From Hepsetus odoe (taxonomy: Eukaryota > Chordata > Actinopteri > Characiformes > Hepsetidae): DNA of 64,000 bases. Below the pieces are notes generated by a model. It was not told where the DNA came from, did no database searches, and saw nothing but the letters and a program-made list of their open reading frames with translations. Positions 44,561 to 56,059 of this stretch are shown here, piece by piece (position 1 is the first letter of the stretch; the number at the start of each line of letters is the position of its first letter). The translations under genes and the position numbers were made by a program. The DNA lies in NCBI GenBank assembly GCA_017165825.1, contig CM029384.1, forward strand, positions 4,000,431 through 4,064,430, in the 5' to 3' direction.

Positions 44561-44767
44561 GGGGTGGTCTAATGCTTAGGTGCCCAGGATCAGAAGGTCG
44601 TTGGTTCAAATCCCAAACCAGTAGGTTGGTCTGAGTACCCTTGATCAAGGTATCGTCCACATCACGATACGGCTGCCCCCTGCTGGACCATGTGTTTGGG
44701 TTAAACACAGAGGATGCATTTGGTTGTGTTCACCATGGCAAATAGTCACTTTTACTTTACTTTCACT
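44561..44767 (+). repeat. SINE-A copy
   Basis: GGGGTGGTCTAATGCTTAGG head, GTTGGTTCAAATCCCAAACC, CTGCCCCCTGCTGGACCATG, and a degenerate CACTTTTACTTTACTTTCAC end. Confidence 0.75.
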
Positions 44768-44891
44768 GTCTATTTCTTTGTCTCTCTCTTCCTCTTCTTC
44801 TCTCTTCCTCTCTCATCCTCTTCTTTCTGTCTTTGTTTGAGGCATGAGATCAGTGCAGCATAGAAAAAAGCTAAAGTCGGCATGAGAGAGC

Positions 44892-44893
<2 letters not shown>

Positions 44894-44935
<42 letters not shown>
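44894..44935. repeat. (GA)n microsatellite
   Basis: GA repeat within a 250-bp purine-rich stretch. Confidence 0.95.
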
Positions 44936-44937
<2 letters not shown>

Positions 44938-45404
44938 AAATTAGATGATGACAGGAGAAAGTCTGTGAGCTCCAGGTGTGGGAATGTAAGAAACAGGTAA
45001 AGAGACACTAAGAAAGAGGGAGAGAAAGAGATGAGTTGGGAAAAAGAGATACAGAAAATGTGGGAAAGAGGGGGAACAGCAGAAGAAGAATGAAATAGTG
45101 AGAGAGAGAAAATGAGTGAGATCTCTCTCTCTCTCTCTCTCCCTGTTTATTGTGCTTTACTACTCTAGTAGGACAACAATCCCTCCTGCTCCAGTTTTCA
45201 GGCAAACTTTTTTTTTGGGTCGCCCCCAATTAATTTCTCACTTTTCCAGAGAAGCTCGGAGGATGAAGCCTCTGCTCAGAGTGAACAGGACACACTCTTA
45301 TGTCCCTCATCTCTGTGTGTCCTAAACGTCACCAGCCTTCCTTTCGGTTACCTGGCGACTTTGTCATGCCGTAACCGCAGTAACAGCTTCTGGGAAGGCC
45401 TAGA

Positions 45405-45590
45405 GGTTTTGATTGCAGTCAGCCACTCCAACTCATCCCGATCCGGCGCTTCATCACTCCATTGTACCACTTGTCCGGGTGGCCTGGGTCCTTTCTCTGC
45501 ATGGGTGTCTTCCAGGAGCTCTGGTTTCCTTTCACAGTTCAAAGACATGCATGTCAGGTGGACTGGAGATACTAAATCACTAACTGTGTG
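45405..45590 (+). repeat. LINE-derived repeat fragment
   Basis: TTGTACCACTTGTCCGGGTG, GCTCTGGTTTCCTTTCACAG and AAGACATGCATGTCAGGTGG, then CTGGAGATACTAAATCAC. It is the upstream neighbour of the 26935 fragment in the same repeat family. Confidence 0.6.
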
Positions 45591-46187
45591 GTTAGTATAC
45601 TAACCGCCCACCCTGGTTAGTCTGAGCAGCTCAGAGAATGAAGGATGCTGTGTGTGATAATCAGCCATGCAGACTAAGGTGAAGAAACACCAAAGTATCC
45701 CTTTAATGTCTGTCTGAACCTCAGAGCCTGAGAAGAAGGAGAGATAGCAAACAGCAGAGTTAAAGATGAGAGAGCACAAGCAGGTGAGAAAAGGGGAGAA
45801 AGAGAGGAAAAGAGGTGACGAGGACCGGGGCATTTAGCCAGCGGGGACTGGAGGACGAACTAAAAACAGCTGGCCTGCATGTCCTGTTCTCTCTTCCTCC
45901 ATCTCTCCGTATCTGTGTCAGGACACGGTTCCAGCAGCTCTCTCGGCAGCACTCTGTGTCTCATAAGCAGCGCAGGTCACTTGTAGGAGCTACTGAACTG
46001 ATTGAACTCCACTGGACCACAGACCAGGTCACTTTATTAGAAATCTTTTCCTTAAACACAATGAATCTTTTCCTTCTGTACTTCTGTGATGTGATTACGC
46101 AGCACCAGGGAGCGACTCTTACAGAGGCAGGAAATCAACCAGATGTACTCTCACTGGACTGAACAGCAACTTGACACACACTCTTCA

Positions 46188-47285
46188 GCCATGGCCAAAA
46201 GTTTTGAGAAATATTCATTTTCAAAGTCTGCTCCAGAATGTTCTGAAGATGATCAGATGAATTGCAATTATTGGCAAAGTCCCTCTTTGCCATGAAAATG
46301 AACTTCATCCCAAAAAACTCACTTCCACTGAGTTTCAGCCACAAAAGGACCTGCTGACATCATCTCAGTGATCCTGTCGTTAACACAGGCGAGAAGGATG
46401 TTGAGTGTTGAGGAGATCACTCTGTCCTGCTGATTGAGTTAGAATAGCAGACTGGATGCTTTAAAAAGAAGGCGGTGCTTGAAATCATTGTTCTTTCTCT
46501 GGTAACCATGGTTACCCGCAAGGAAACACATGCCGTCATCCCTGCTTTGAACAAATAGGGCTTCAAAGGCAAGGGTATCGCTGCTAGTAACTTAAATCAA
46601 CCATTTATCTGATCATCAAGAACTTCAAGGAGGGAGCTTCAGTTGTGAAGAGGCTCCAGGGCGCCAAGAAAGCCCAGAACATCTCCTAAAGTTGATTCTG
46701 CTGCAGGATCGATGAACTTATCCTGAACTTATTCAGGAACAACAGGAGGCAGGTGTGAGTGCATCTGCACACACAGTGAAGAGAAGACTTTTGGAGGAAG
46801 TCATGAAGGGCAGCATTGAAGCCACTTCTCTCTAAGAAAAACATCAGGGACAGACTGGTCTTTTGCAGAAGGTACAGGGATTGGATTGCTGAGGACTGGG
46901 GTAAAGTCATTTTCTCTGATGAACCCCTTTTGAGATTTGGGGCATCCAGAAAAAAGATCGTCCAGAGAAGAAAAGGTGAGCGGTGCCATCACTCCTATGT
47001 TTCCAGCATGATGGAGCTCCGTGCCATAAGGCAAAAATGATAGCTAAGCGAACAAAACATCGAAATTTTGTGGTCAGTCCTTAAGAGGCGGGTGGACATA
47101 CAAAAACCCACAAATTCTGACAAACTCCAACGACTGATTATGCAAGAATGGACTGCCATCAATCAGGATTTGGCCTAGACGTTGACTGACAGCATGTCAG
47201 GGTGAATTGCAGAAGTTTTGAAAAAGAAGGGCCAACACTGCAAATATTGACTCCTAAATAAACTTAGTGTAATTGTCAATAAAAA
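46188..47285 (+). pseudogene. Tc1-like transposon relic (salmonid-type family), decayed transposase
   Basis: It starts CATGGCCAAAAGTTTTGAGA, the usual end of a Tc1 family abundant in salmonids and other fish. Frame fragments follow the transposase in order: the helix-turn-helix part around 46510-46680, then KKNIRDRLVFCRRYRDW, WGKVIFSDEPLLRFGAS (FSDE, first catalytic Asp), SMMELRAIRQK (eroded second Asp region) and KRRVDIQKPTNSDKLQ near the end. Deletions remove much of the middle, including the third acidic motif, and the right inverted repeat is not found. It is dead. Confidence 0.82.
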
Positions 47286-47289
47286 CCAG

Positions 47290-48320
47290 ACTCACATTAC
47301 TCAAGATCTAGTTTAAGAGTGAACCAGAGACTTGAGCCTTGACTTTGAACTCTGTCTCTTTGACTCGACTTGGACTTGGACTCAAGAGTCCTGAGATCTG
47401 ACCCAGACTTGCACCCCAGAAACTCGAGACCAGTCTCACACTTGCACCTCTGACTGTTAATCACAATTTAATGATTTGAGATTAAACTCTAAATCTCCTT
47501 TAATCTAAATGCTCAATTCAGATGCAAAGTCCAGACACTCAAAGTCTAACTCAGACTCACTCATGAGAAACTTGAGGCGTAACTCAATCTTGAACCCTAA
47601 AGATTCAAGAATCGACCCAGATTCCCAATACAAAACCTCAAACTTGACCGACACTCGAAAAACTCAAATCCAAGAAACTCTTCTCAAATGAAACCCAAGA
47701 GCCCCAAACTCAATTCAACAGGAACTCAAGACTCAACTCAAACTTGCATCTCCATCCAGTCTTGTTTATGGCTCCCATCCCAGAGACTACTCAGATTTCA
47801 GTTTTACAGACTCAAACCTTAACTCCTATCAGTCCTCCGACGCTTGAATTAGGACCTCGAAGACTCTAGACCACATGCCAGAGACTGACTTTGACTCGGA
47901 GCAGAGAATGGACTCAGATACTCAGATTTGTACCCCAAAGAATCGAGACTCGATTAAGACTCCCATCCCAGAGCCTGAACTCTTAGTCACTTACCCAACG
48001 TTCAAGACTCAATCTGGACTCGCATCCCAAAGACTTGAGACTTGACTAAGACTCTGAGACTCTACTAGGATTTAAAATTCTGGGACTCTATTAAGATTCA
48101 CTCATCAGACATTCAAGACTCAGCTGAAGACTTCCAGCACAAAGACTCGAGCCCTCTCAAAAGACTCTACTGATGTGAACTCTTGCAACCCCTGACTCAA
48201 ACGAATTTGCACCTCATAGACGTGAGACCTGTTGCAGACTCTTACCTCAACAACTCAAGATTTGAACTGGACTCGCATGTGAAAGCCTGGATACTTGACT
48301 AGGATCTACATGATGGCACC
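47290..48320 (+). repeat. degenerate GACTC-rich minisatellite
   Basis: About 1 kb of variants of AAGACTCGAGACTCGACTCA and GACTCGCATCCCAAAGACT. Similar arrays are widespread in fish. The unit is about 40-50 bp but too diverged to fix by eye. Confidence 0.7.
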
Positions 48321-49014
48321 TGCGAACATGAAGTAACAAGGGACAAGAGGTTTAACTGATATTTTGTCTTCTTTGCCGTTTGATTCGATTACTTTTAGGA
48401 CTTATCTCCAACTCTTCATCAGAGCGTCCTCTTGGTGTGAAGAGGAGCTTTTAAATAATGATCTGACAGCTTTCCTTCGCAAGCTGTTGTTGAAGACGTA
48501 CACTGAAGCTCCTTTGGCTGAAAGCAGCTTTGAAAAGCGGGAAATGTTTAAGTGCTGACATCTCAACTTTGAGATTGTTCAGCCTTCACTCAAGAAAATA
48601 ACACTGTATGATCTGATGATGATGCTTATTTGCAGACTGAATCTCTGAAGAAAGAAAAGAAAACCACAATTACATTCAAAGTCAGCTCGTTCCGTTCACT
48701 CTCAGAGTGAGGCACTCACACACACTCGCACTTACACTCTTCCCCAGGTTGCTCAGGCAACACATGGTTCACGGGGAGTGTGTTCACACCCTGGTGTGTG
48801 TGTGTATGTCTAGGCGCACTGCGGTGCATGCTTTGTACGTCGCCCCATGTGTTAGCAGCCAGCTAGCTAGCACTCATTAACACACACTCCAGCCAGCCAA
48901 GCTCTCACACTGACCGGACACTAATTTGATTTATTTCACAGTGGCAGCGTCACTCCTACTGCGGAGCCTAGCACACCTGCTCTACGCACACTTACACACA
49001 GGCCATATAGCTTG

Positions 49015-49700
49015 TATACACTCGCTGGCCACTTTAGCAGAAGCACTTAGCTCGTGCTCTCACTCCGTGTGTAGAAACGCATACCGTGTACTTTCTCCAT
49101 GGTCCACTTTATTAGAAACACCCACCTTGTCATTTCAGTCAAAGGCCACTTTATTAGAAACACTGCACTTTCTTGACTGGCCATTTTATTGCACGGTGGT
49201 TTAGGGACGAGGCCCCAGGATTGGACCAGATGGCTGTCCTTAGGTTCCATGAATAAGGTACCTTCCCCATCACTGCTCCCCGGGTGTTGGATATGTCTGC
49301 CCCCTGCTGGTGTTTTGCTTAAAAACAGAGAATGGTTTTAATATTTGTTTGTGGTTCACTGTGTGTTCACAATGACAGTCACTTTCACTTTCACACCCAC
49401 TTTGGCGTTTCAGTGGCAGGCCACTTTATCAGAAACACTGTGTACTTTCCTGACTGGCCACTTTATTAGAAACACATACTGTGTGCTTTCACCACTTCAC
49501 CATTCACCACTGTGCTTCCCTTCGTTTGACCACTTCATTAAAACCCCTGACCTCGTGCTCCCAGTCACTGGCCACTTTATTGGAAACACCATGTTCCTCC
49601 CTATGTGTGGACAACGAGGAACAGTCACTTTCATTTCATTTGGCCAACTTATTCAAAACACATTATGCTTCCACTCATTGGCCACTTTATTAGAGCTACT
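49015..49700 (+). repeat. GGCCACTTTATTAGAAACAC array, plus orientation
   Basis: Units of about 40 bp centred on GGCCACTTTATTAGAAACAC and CTTTCACTCACTGG-like spacers, interrupted by a SINE-A at 49195-49394. The same unit runs in reverse at 50405-50790. Confidence 0.85.
49195..49394 (+). repeat. SINE-A copy inside minisatellite
   Basis: GGTGGTTTAGGGACGAGGCC head with a deletion at box B, CTCCCCGGGTGTTGGATATG, and a CAGTCACTTTCACTTTCAC end. Confidence 0.75.
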
Positions 49701-50404
49701 AAATGAAAAGTGAAACTAACTTTGGGTTGAAGAAGTTCTAGGAAAAGAAAAATATACTCACGTATATGAATACCTTTCATTCACACTCATGCATTCTGTC
49801 TTTGTCCTACTGACTTTCATTCCTCATTGCAGCCTGCCACACACACAAACACACACAAACACTGCGTGTGTGTGGCTCGTCCACTAACTGCTCTAGTCCA
49901 GTTCCAGCAGCCTCTGTTCCACACTACAGCACTTTTCACCCTGCGGGCCTCGCTAATATTTCTATGCGCGTGTCTGACGGCAGCGGGGGTTAGCGAACAC
50001 TCTCAGCGCTGAAATGTGCATGGCTTGCGGCCGATTACCCATAAATCCCAGCTTAAAAAAGCAGGCAGTGGATCACAGGGACAGGCCGCTGTCTCACCGA
50101 GCCCAGCGCCAGGCTCTGATGTTCACAGACGGACACCGAGACGTCTCTTTTATTCGCACCTATGAAATATCACATATAGTGTGAATGTGCGGTGGCTTCA
50201 GTCGAGGCCTGCAAAGTTTCCTCTTGTAGCTTTTTCTTTTTCTATCTGCTCTTTACTTTCTTCAGTCCACTGTTTCCTTTTTCTCTCTACCCTTCACACA
50301 ACAATGCTTGGTGGGATGATCCCACTTTCCGGCCACAATATTAGAAACCCCCCTCCGTTGAAGCTCTGCTCTAAAGTAAGGCTGTATCGTGGTTTTATTA
50401 GGTA

Positions 50405-50790
50405 GGTGTTTCCAATAAAATGGCCAATTAATGAGTATAAAGTGGGTGTTTCTAATAAAGTGGCCAGTGAGTGGAAGCACGGAGAAGCCGTTTCTAATAA
50501 ATGGCCTTTATTGGAAGCACAAGCTGGGTGTTTCTAATAAATTGGCCACTGAACAGAAGCACGAGTTAGGTGTTTCCAGTAAAGTGGCCTTTGACTGAAA
50601 GTTCAAATGAGGTGTTTCTAAGAAAGCGGCAACAGAGTGGAAGAACTGTGTGGATGTTGGCCTTTTAAAAAAGCAAAAGGAGGGTGTTTCTATTAAAGTG
50701 GCCACTGAATTGAAGCACTTGGGGCGTTTCTAATTAAATGGCCAGCATGTGCTTGCACAAAGTTGCTCCTTGTAATTAAATGGACAGTGA
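50405..50790 (-). repeat. GGCCACTTTATTAGAAACAC array, reverse orientation
   Basis: About ten units of GTGTTTCTAATAAAGTGGCC plus a 15-25 bp spacer carrying GAAGCAC. Unit lengths vary between 35 and 50 bp. Confidence 0.85.
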
Positions 50791-50799
50791 GTGTATCTA

Positions 50800-51330
50800 C
50801 AGGACTGTGCAAAAGTTTTAGGCAGGTGTGGAAAAAATGCTGTAAACAGAACGCTTTAGTTGAAGTGTTATTCAATTATTTTCATCAATCAACAAAATGC
50901 AGTGAATGAACAAAAGAGAATCTAAATCAGATCAATATTTGGTGTGACCACCTTTTGCCTTCAAAACAGCATCAATTCTTCTAGGTACACTCGCACACAG
51001 TTTTTGAAGGAACTTGGCTGGTTGGTCGTTCCAAACATGACTGTGTTTCTCCTCCGTGTGACGTTGATGATCATCAGTACCTGTTTGGATCAGACACCGA
51101 CTATAATCCTACAGAATCCCCGACTTTGTGCAAGTGTTCCTAGAAGAACTGATGCTGCTTTGAAGGCAAAAGGTAGTAACACCAAATATTGATCTGATTT
51201 ATATTTTTCTTTTGTTCGCTCACTTTGCGTTTTGTAAATTGCTAAAAATAAACAATCATTATTTATATTTCTGAAAGCGTTCTGTTTACAGCATTTTTTC
51301 ACAGCTGCCTAAAACTTTTGCACAGTACTG
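50800..51330. mobile_element. 531-bp internally deleted Tc1-like element with both inverted repeats (copy 2)
   Basis: The left end CAGGACTGTGCAAAAGTTTT and right end (reverse complement CAGTACTGTGCAAAAGTTTT) form inverted repeats of about 54 bp with few mismatches. TA flanks both sides (50798-50799, 51331-51332) as expected for Tc1/mariner. The inside keeps GGTGTGACCACCTTTTGCCT and CAAGTGTTCCTAGAAGAACT but lacks the transposase centre, so it is non-autonomous. It is inserted at the edge of a minisatellite. Confidence 0.9.
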
Positions 51331-51659
51331 TAGATATATATATATATGTTGTTATATATAAGTGATTCTCTCAGTACCAATAGCTAAGTGAACACCGTTA
51401 TCGCTCAGAGTGTCAAAAGTGAATAAATGTGAGCATTAGTCATGTACACTGAGTGCTGGACACATTACATTATACTGGTTTAGGCCTGAGGGCACTTCTC
51501 TGACTTTCAACTACAAAGGAAACGCCACTTCAGCAATAAACACCAAACTGACACAATACAACAACAGCAGCTTCTTAATCATACAAATATAATCGTAGCT
51601 CATTTATTCTGTTTGTCAAGCAGGATCAATATTTTATAAGTGTTGCTGAATAATATGGG

Positions 51660-51662
<3 letters not shown>

Positions 51663-51720
<58 letters not shown>
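51663..51720. repeat. (GT)n microsatellite
   Basis: GT repeat of 28-29 units, the longest GT run in the window. Confidence 0.97.
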
Positions 51721-51722
<2 letters not shown>

Positions 51723-51789
51723 TGAATGTGTGGTGCTGACAAATGTACTATATTCATGGATTCTCCTCAATTTCTATAACTTAATCTCA

Positions 51790-52075
51790 GTCAGTGTTAT
51801 ACTGAGTGACGGGGGAGAGGGAGGACTGTCCTACCCGCCCAGAGAGAGAGAGGACAGTTATACTGAGGGATGGGGGAGAGGGAGGACCGCACTACACACC
51901 CAGAGAGAGAGAGAGGACAGTTATACTGAGTGATAGGGGAGAGGGAGGACCACCCTACACACCCAGAGAGAGAGAGGGGACAGTTATACTGAGTGATGGG
52001 GGAGAGGGAGGACCACTCAACACACCCAGAGAGAGAGCAGACAGTTATACTGAGTGATGGGGGATAGTTATTCAT
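51790..52075 (+). repeat. about 62-bp minisatellite (GACAGTTATACTGAGTGATG), copy 2
   Basis: Five units of GACAGTTATACTGAGTGATG, GGGGAGAGGGAGGACC and CACACCCAGAGAGAGAG; the same family as 22610-23050 and same orientation. Confidence 0.9.
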
Positions 52076-52246
52076 CAGACTGAAGGTCACCTGACCTTTG
52101 GCACAGCCAATGGGAAGAAGAGTCTTACGAATGGTGTGTGATGTGGGACACCTTTCTCTCTGCAGGGTTTTGAACTCATATATGTCAGGTGTACAGGTTT
52201 GCACTCATTCACTGCACTGCTAGCAAGATTGAGAGACAGTTCTCTC

Positions 52247-52249
52247 ACT

Positions 52250-52277
<28 letters not shown>
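52247..52277. repeat. (CA)n microsatellite
   Basis: CA repeat of about 15 units. Confidence 0.94.
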
Positions 52278-52280
<3 letters not shown>

Positions 52281-53050
52281 GCTGCAGTAACTGAGATGGG
52301 CTGTCATTGTTGTCTTTGTTTATTTGGGAGCCAAAAGACAGAAGCGATCAGCCAGTAACCCACTGCCTCTGAAATAACACACAATGGAACCAGACAGTCT
52401 GCCTCTCAAAGCTCCGTCTCAGAAAGTTACTCCTTTAAATGGTTGTGAAGACGATGCCTGGTGCCTGAAACGTTGTTCTATCGGAATCTGGAAAAAATTT
52501 GGACTAAACTGAGCCCGTTTACAGTGCAGGGCTTGATGTACGGCTAAATAGTCCCAAAAGTAAACCGAATTACTTCAGACTCCTTTACCATCATCGCCAT
52601 CCCGTCCGAAGGCATGCGTAGCTTCACTGGTGGCTTTATTTGTGTTGCAGACGTCCGGTTCCATTCACCATCACTGTAAAGAGATCGGAAATCAGTTCAC
52701 CCACTCCGGATGACGTCGTTCACCAATGAATTATGGAAGGCTTTATAAAAAAAGGGTGGAATTTCCATCCGAAGTCTGACCAGGAGGTGTCGTGCCGTTT
52801 ATTTCCGCAGTAGCCCACAGCATCAGGGCTCTTATAAAGAAGGGAACAGTGAGTTCCCTTCACTCGCAAATAGCTCAATTACATCATGCTCTCTAAAGAG
52901 GCTGAAACATGGAGCAGAGCCAAGCAGCCCACAGACAGAACACCATCTTCATGAACATATACAGAAACACACTCTCTGTTTAAGTGTATTTATATGTCCT
53001 GATAATAAGTATCATACAATTATAATACTAACTATAATACCATGTATACG

Positions 53051-53090
53051 TGTGTGTGTGTGTGTGTGAGTGTGTGTGTGTGTGTGTGTT
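53051..53090. repeat. (GT)n microsatellite
   Basis: GT repeat with one GA interruption. Confidence 0.94.
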
Positions 53091-53159
53091 CAATGCTGAG
53101 TCTCTCTGCAGTTTTTTCCTAATCTCTGACGTAAAAAAAAGTCAGAAATTGCAGCGTTG

Positions 53160-53760
53160 CTGCGTCAGACCAGCCCTTTTTCTTTTTTCCCCCCTTTCTT
53201 CTCTTTTCTTCTCTCCCTGTCTGCCTTTTTTCCCCCACTTCTTCTCTCTTGGTATTTATTGTTTCTATTCCTATTTCTTACAAGGAGAGAGAAAATGGAA
53301 AGAGATAAATGGAACGAGAAAAGAAAGATGCAGAAAGTAGCGGAAAGAGAGGAGGACAGAGAAAAGATCAAAAAAGATGGGAGGAGATGGGAGGGAGGTG
53401 TTGATGCAACTGATTGTTTCTTTCGTTTTCCGTCTTTTGTAGTTTGTGGAGATGAAGCCGTCCTGTTTCTCTCATCCCACATTCCTCCTTCACCGTCATC
53501 CCACCAGCCTGCTTCATCCATATCCTCATTTCTCCCTCTGTACCCTCCATCCATCCCTCTCTCTATCTCCCGCTGTTCCTTTTTCCATCCCTCCCTCTTA
53601 TCTCTCCCACCTTTTTAATCTCTCACTGGCCATCTTTATTTCTCACTGTTCCTCTCTCCATCCCTCTCTCGTTCATTCTCACTGTTCCTCTCTCCATCCC
53701 TCTCTCGTTCATTCTCACTGTTCTTCTCTCCATCCCTCTTCGCTCTTGTTTCACTGCAGT
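53160..53760. repeat. pyrimidine/purine low-complexity region
   Basis: CTTTT-rich, then GAAAAGA-rich, then TCTCCATCCCTC-rich DNA, including two 36-bp direct repeats of TCGTTCATTCTCACTGTTCC at about 53670 and 53707. The long open frames are composition artefacts. Confidence 0.7.
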
Positions 53761-53943
53761 CTTAATCAACTGCTGCTGTTAAAGGTGTTAATTCAACCTC
53801 ACACACTCTCTCTCTCTCACTCTATCTCATCAGTGTCTCAAGGTTGTTAAATCGCAAACATGACAAGAAGTAGCTCTGTTTTGCTCAGATTTAAATCTAC
53901 ATTTTTTTGTGGCTCATCATGAGATTATATTCTTTTTACATTT

Positions 53944-54400
53944 AACAAGCTAACCAATCACAGACTAGCCAATCACAAGCTAACCAATCATAGGCTAACT
54001 GATCACAAGCTAGCAAATCATAGTCTGACCAATCACAGGCTAACAAGTCACAAGCTAGCCAATCATAGTCTAACCAATCACAAGCTAACCATCCATCCAT
54101 CCATCCATCCATCCATTATCTGCCGCTTGTCCCAAACGGGGTCGCGGGGGAGTGCTGGTGTCCAACCAGCACACAGGGCGAGGACGGGGGACACACCCTG
54201 GACAGGTCGCCAGCCCATCGCAGGGAGGAGCAGGACGGGGACGGCACCTTGCTCAAGGGTACCTCAGGGCAACCCATTGGGAAGGGGTTCGAACCCCCGA
54301 TCCGCCGATCAGGTGGCTAACACCCTAACCACTAGGCCACCGCTGCCCCAAAACCTAACCAATCACTGGTTAATCAGGCCAGCCAATCAGAGGACATTAT
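53944..54400 (+). repeat. 15-bp tandem repeat (TAACCAATCACAAGC), split by a SINE
   Basis: About ten units of TAACCAATCACAAGC / TAGCCAATCATAGTC run from 53950 to 54090 and resume at 54352-54395. A SINE-C sits between the two parts. Confidence 0.9.
54091..54349 (-). repeat. SINE-C copy, reverse, nested in the 15-bp array
   Basis: (ATCC)n tail, CTGCCGCTTGTCCCAAACGG, CCTGGACAGGTCGCCAGCCC, then the head ending CTAGGCCACCGCTGCCCC. Imperfect AAGCTAACC/AACCTAACC flanks may be the target duplication, though the host array confuses this. Confidence 0.88.
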
Positions 54401-55039
54401 TCTTATTGGGATGTGCCGGGCGCTTTGTTCAGTTCCTCGCTGGGGGTTGAGGGTAGGTGAGGCAGGACAAGGCCAGTGTGTAGTTATAAGGCAGGTCCTG
54501 CTTTGTGAAACAAAGCTCTGATGTTGGAGTTAGCGTTAGCACCTGGGCTAGCTGCGGTCAGTGGTGAGGCCCTGAGGGGGTGTGGCTGCCACGTTTAACT
54601 TGACTGATTAATCGCTTTAATTAGGCTCATGCAGGGGTGAGTGGGGAGCCTCGCCGTCCACAGTGTGTTCAGCCCACACATACACACACACACACACACA
54701 TAGGTTGTTGTCCTGGTAAGGGATCAGAGTGAGTCTCCATCACTTCATTTACATTTTTTTATAATTAAGTTATAAATAAATAAACATAGTCCATTCCCAC
54801 AAATTCTAAGCCAAGAAACCCCCAAAGTTAGAATTTGTCTTTCAATTTTCATATTTCATTTGAAATGTCCCCTCTAATCAGAGGCAGAAAGTAAGAGTAA
54901 GTAAAAGTACAGATGGAGATAGAAAGTAAAAGTAAAAGAGTAAAATTACCCGGTTACTATACTGACATTTCTGTGCTTTCCCTGAGCATTTTATTTTCCT
55001 CCAATTTTGCCCCAAATATCTGTCCTTTCTCCTCCTTCC

Positions 55040-55210
55040 ATTTTCAGAACAGACTCCTTCCTTTAGTCTGAACATCTGAGTTGATCCTCCATTATTTCTA
55101 TCCTCCATCACCTTCCCAACATCCAGACCCGTCTCAGACTAAATGGACACAAACACACAGAAAGGACGTCTTGATCTTGGGGCCCCGTCCCTGATCACTA
55201 GGCCAACGCA
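55040..55210 (+). repeat. fragment of the 33-bp-minisatellite repeat plus SINE-A scrap
   Basis: CCTCCATCACCTTCCCAACA, GACTAAATGGACACAAACAC, AAAGGACGTC matches the flank at 36290-36365; it ends in CTTGGGGCCCCGTCCCTGAT, a SINE-A head remnant. Confidence 0.65.
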
Positions 55211-56059
55211 ATGGTTTACATTGTCCTTCGTGTCTCCTGGTGGATCTGTCAGTTTGTTTGTCCAGTTGCTACGTAATCATCATCAGTATGGCTGTAGATG
55301 GTTTAGAGGTTTTTGGGGCTTTTTGGTGCAACAAGTACAGTGAGGTTTCAGGAAGTCCTTCCCTAAAACCAGTGCTGCTGTTTTTTAATCCTTTGCTGCA
55401 TAGAAATAAGAGATAACAGCCCCAGTCTGTCATGCGTCCTCCTGAGGTTATCTTCAGAATAGAATATGCTGTGTCATCAGCGTTTTGGAGGAAGAAGTGG
55501 AGCTTCTGTCCTTCCTGACACCTACAAGTCGTATCATCGGACGTGAATAATTCGATGTCCGGCAAATCTCGACACCACGCTCTGATTGGTGCCTTTTGTT
55601 ATATAGCATATCATCTTTACTTAGAACTGCCCTGAAGCCTCATTTATCAAAATATTGCCTGCTTTATATTCTCAGCTCATCAAAAGTTTGGGGTCATCTA
55701 GCTCTGGTTTTTCATCACCAGGTTTCTTTGTTGGTTTTCCACGTTAAAAGCAAATAAGGGCTTCGTAGAGGAAAACTGAAGATTTGTGCCAGCGTGAGTC
55801 ACAGTGTTGCGTTGGGAAAAAAGCCAAAGCTCCCCTTTGTTGAGATGTCAGTGCTCATCAGCAAACCTTTCAGGTGTTTACAGCACCTTTGGGCTTAAGC
55901 ATGCGCTTTTAAAGACGCTTCGGAAAAGAAAAAATATGCTCCAAAGTCCAAGGAAGAAGTCGATGATCATGAAACTGCGTTTCGAAGCTAAATACAGACA
56001 TCTGCACACACCTCCTCTATGATCACTTCATTTATGGGCGGTTGAGACAGTAGGTTCAG

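Noticed and set aside
49015..49700. Regularly spaced near-identical 18-20 bp blocks, CRISPR-like at first sight
   Set aside because: Eukaryotic minisatellite: spacers are similar to each other, unit length varies and no cas genes are possible in this context.
53157..53850. Overlapping frames of 129-153 residues on both strands
   Set aside because: Both strands are open across low-complexity CT/GA DNA, a sign of composition and not coding.
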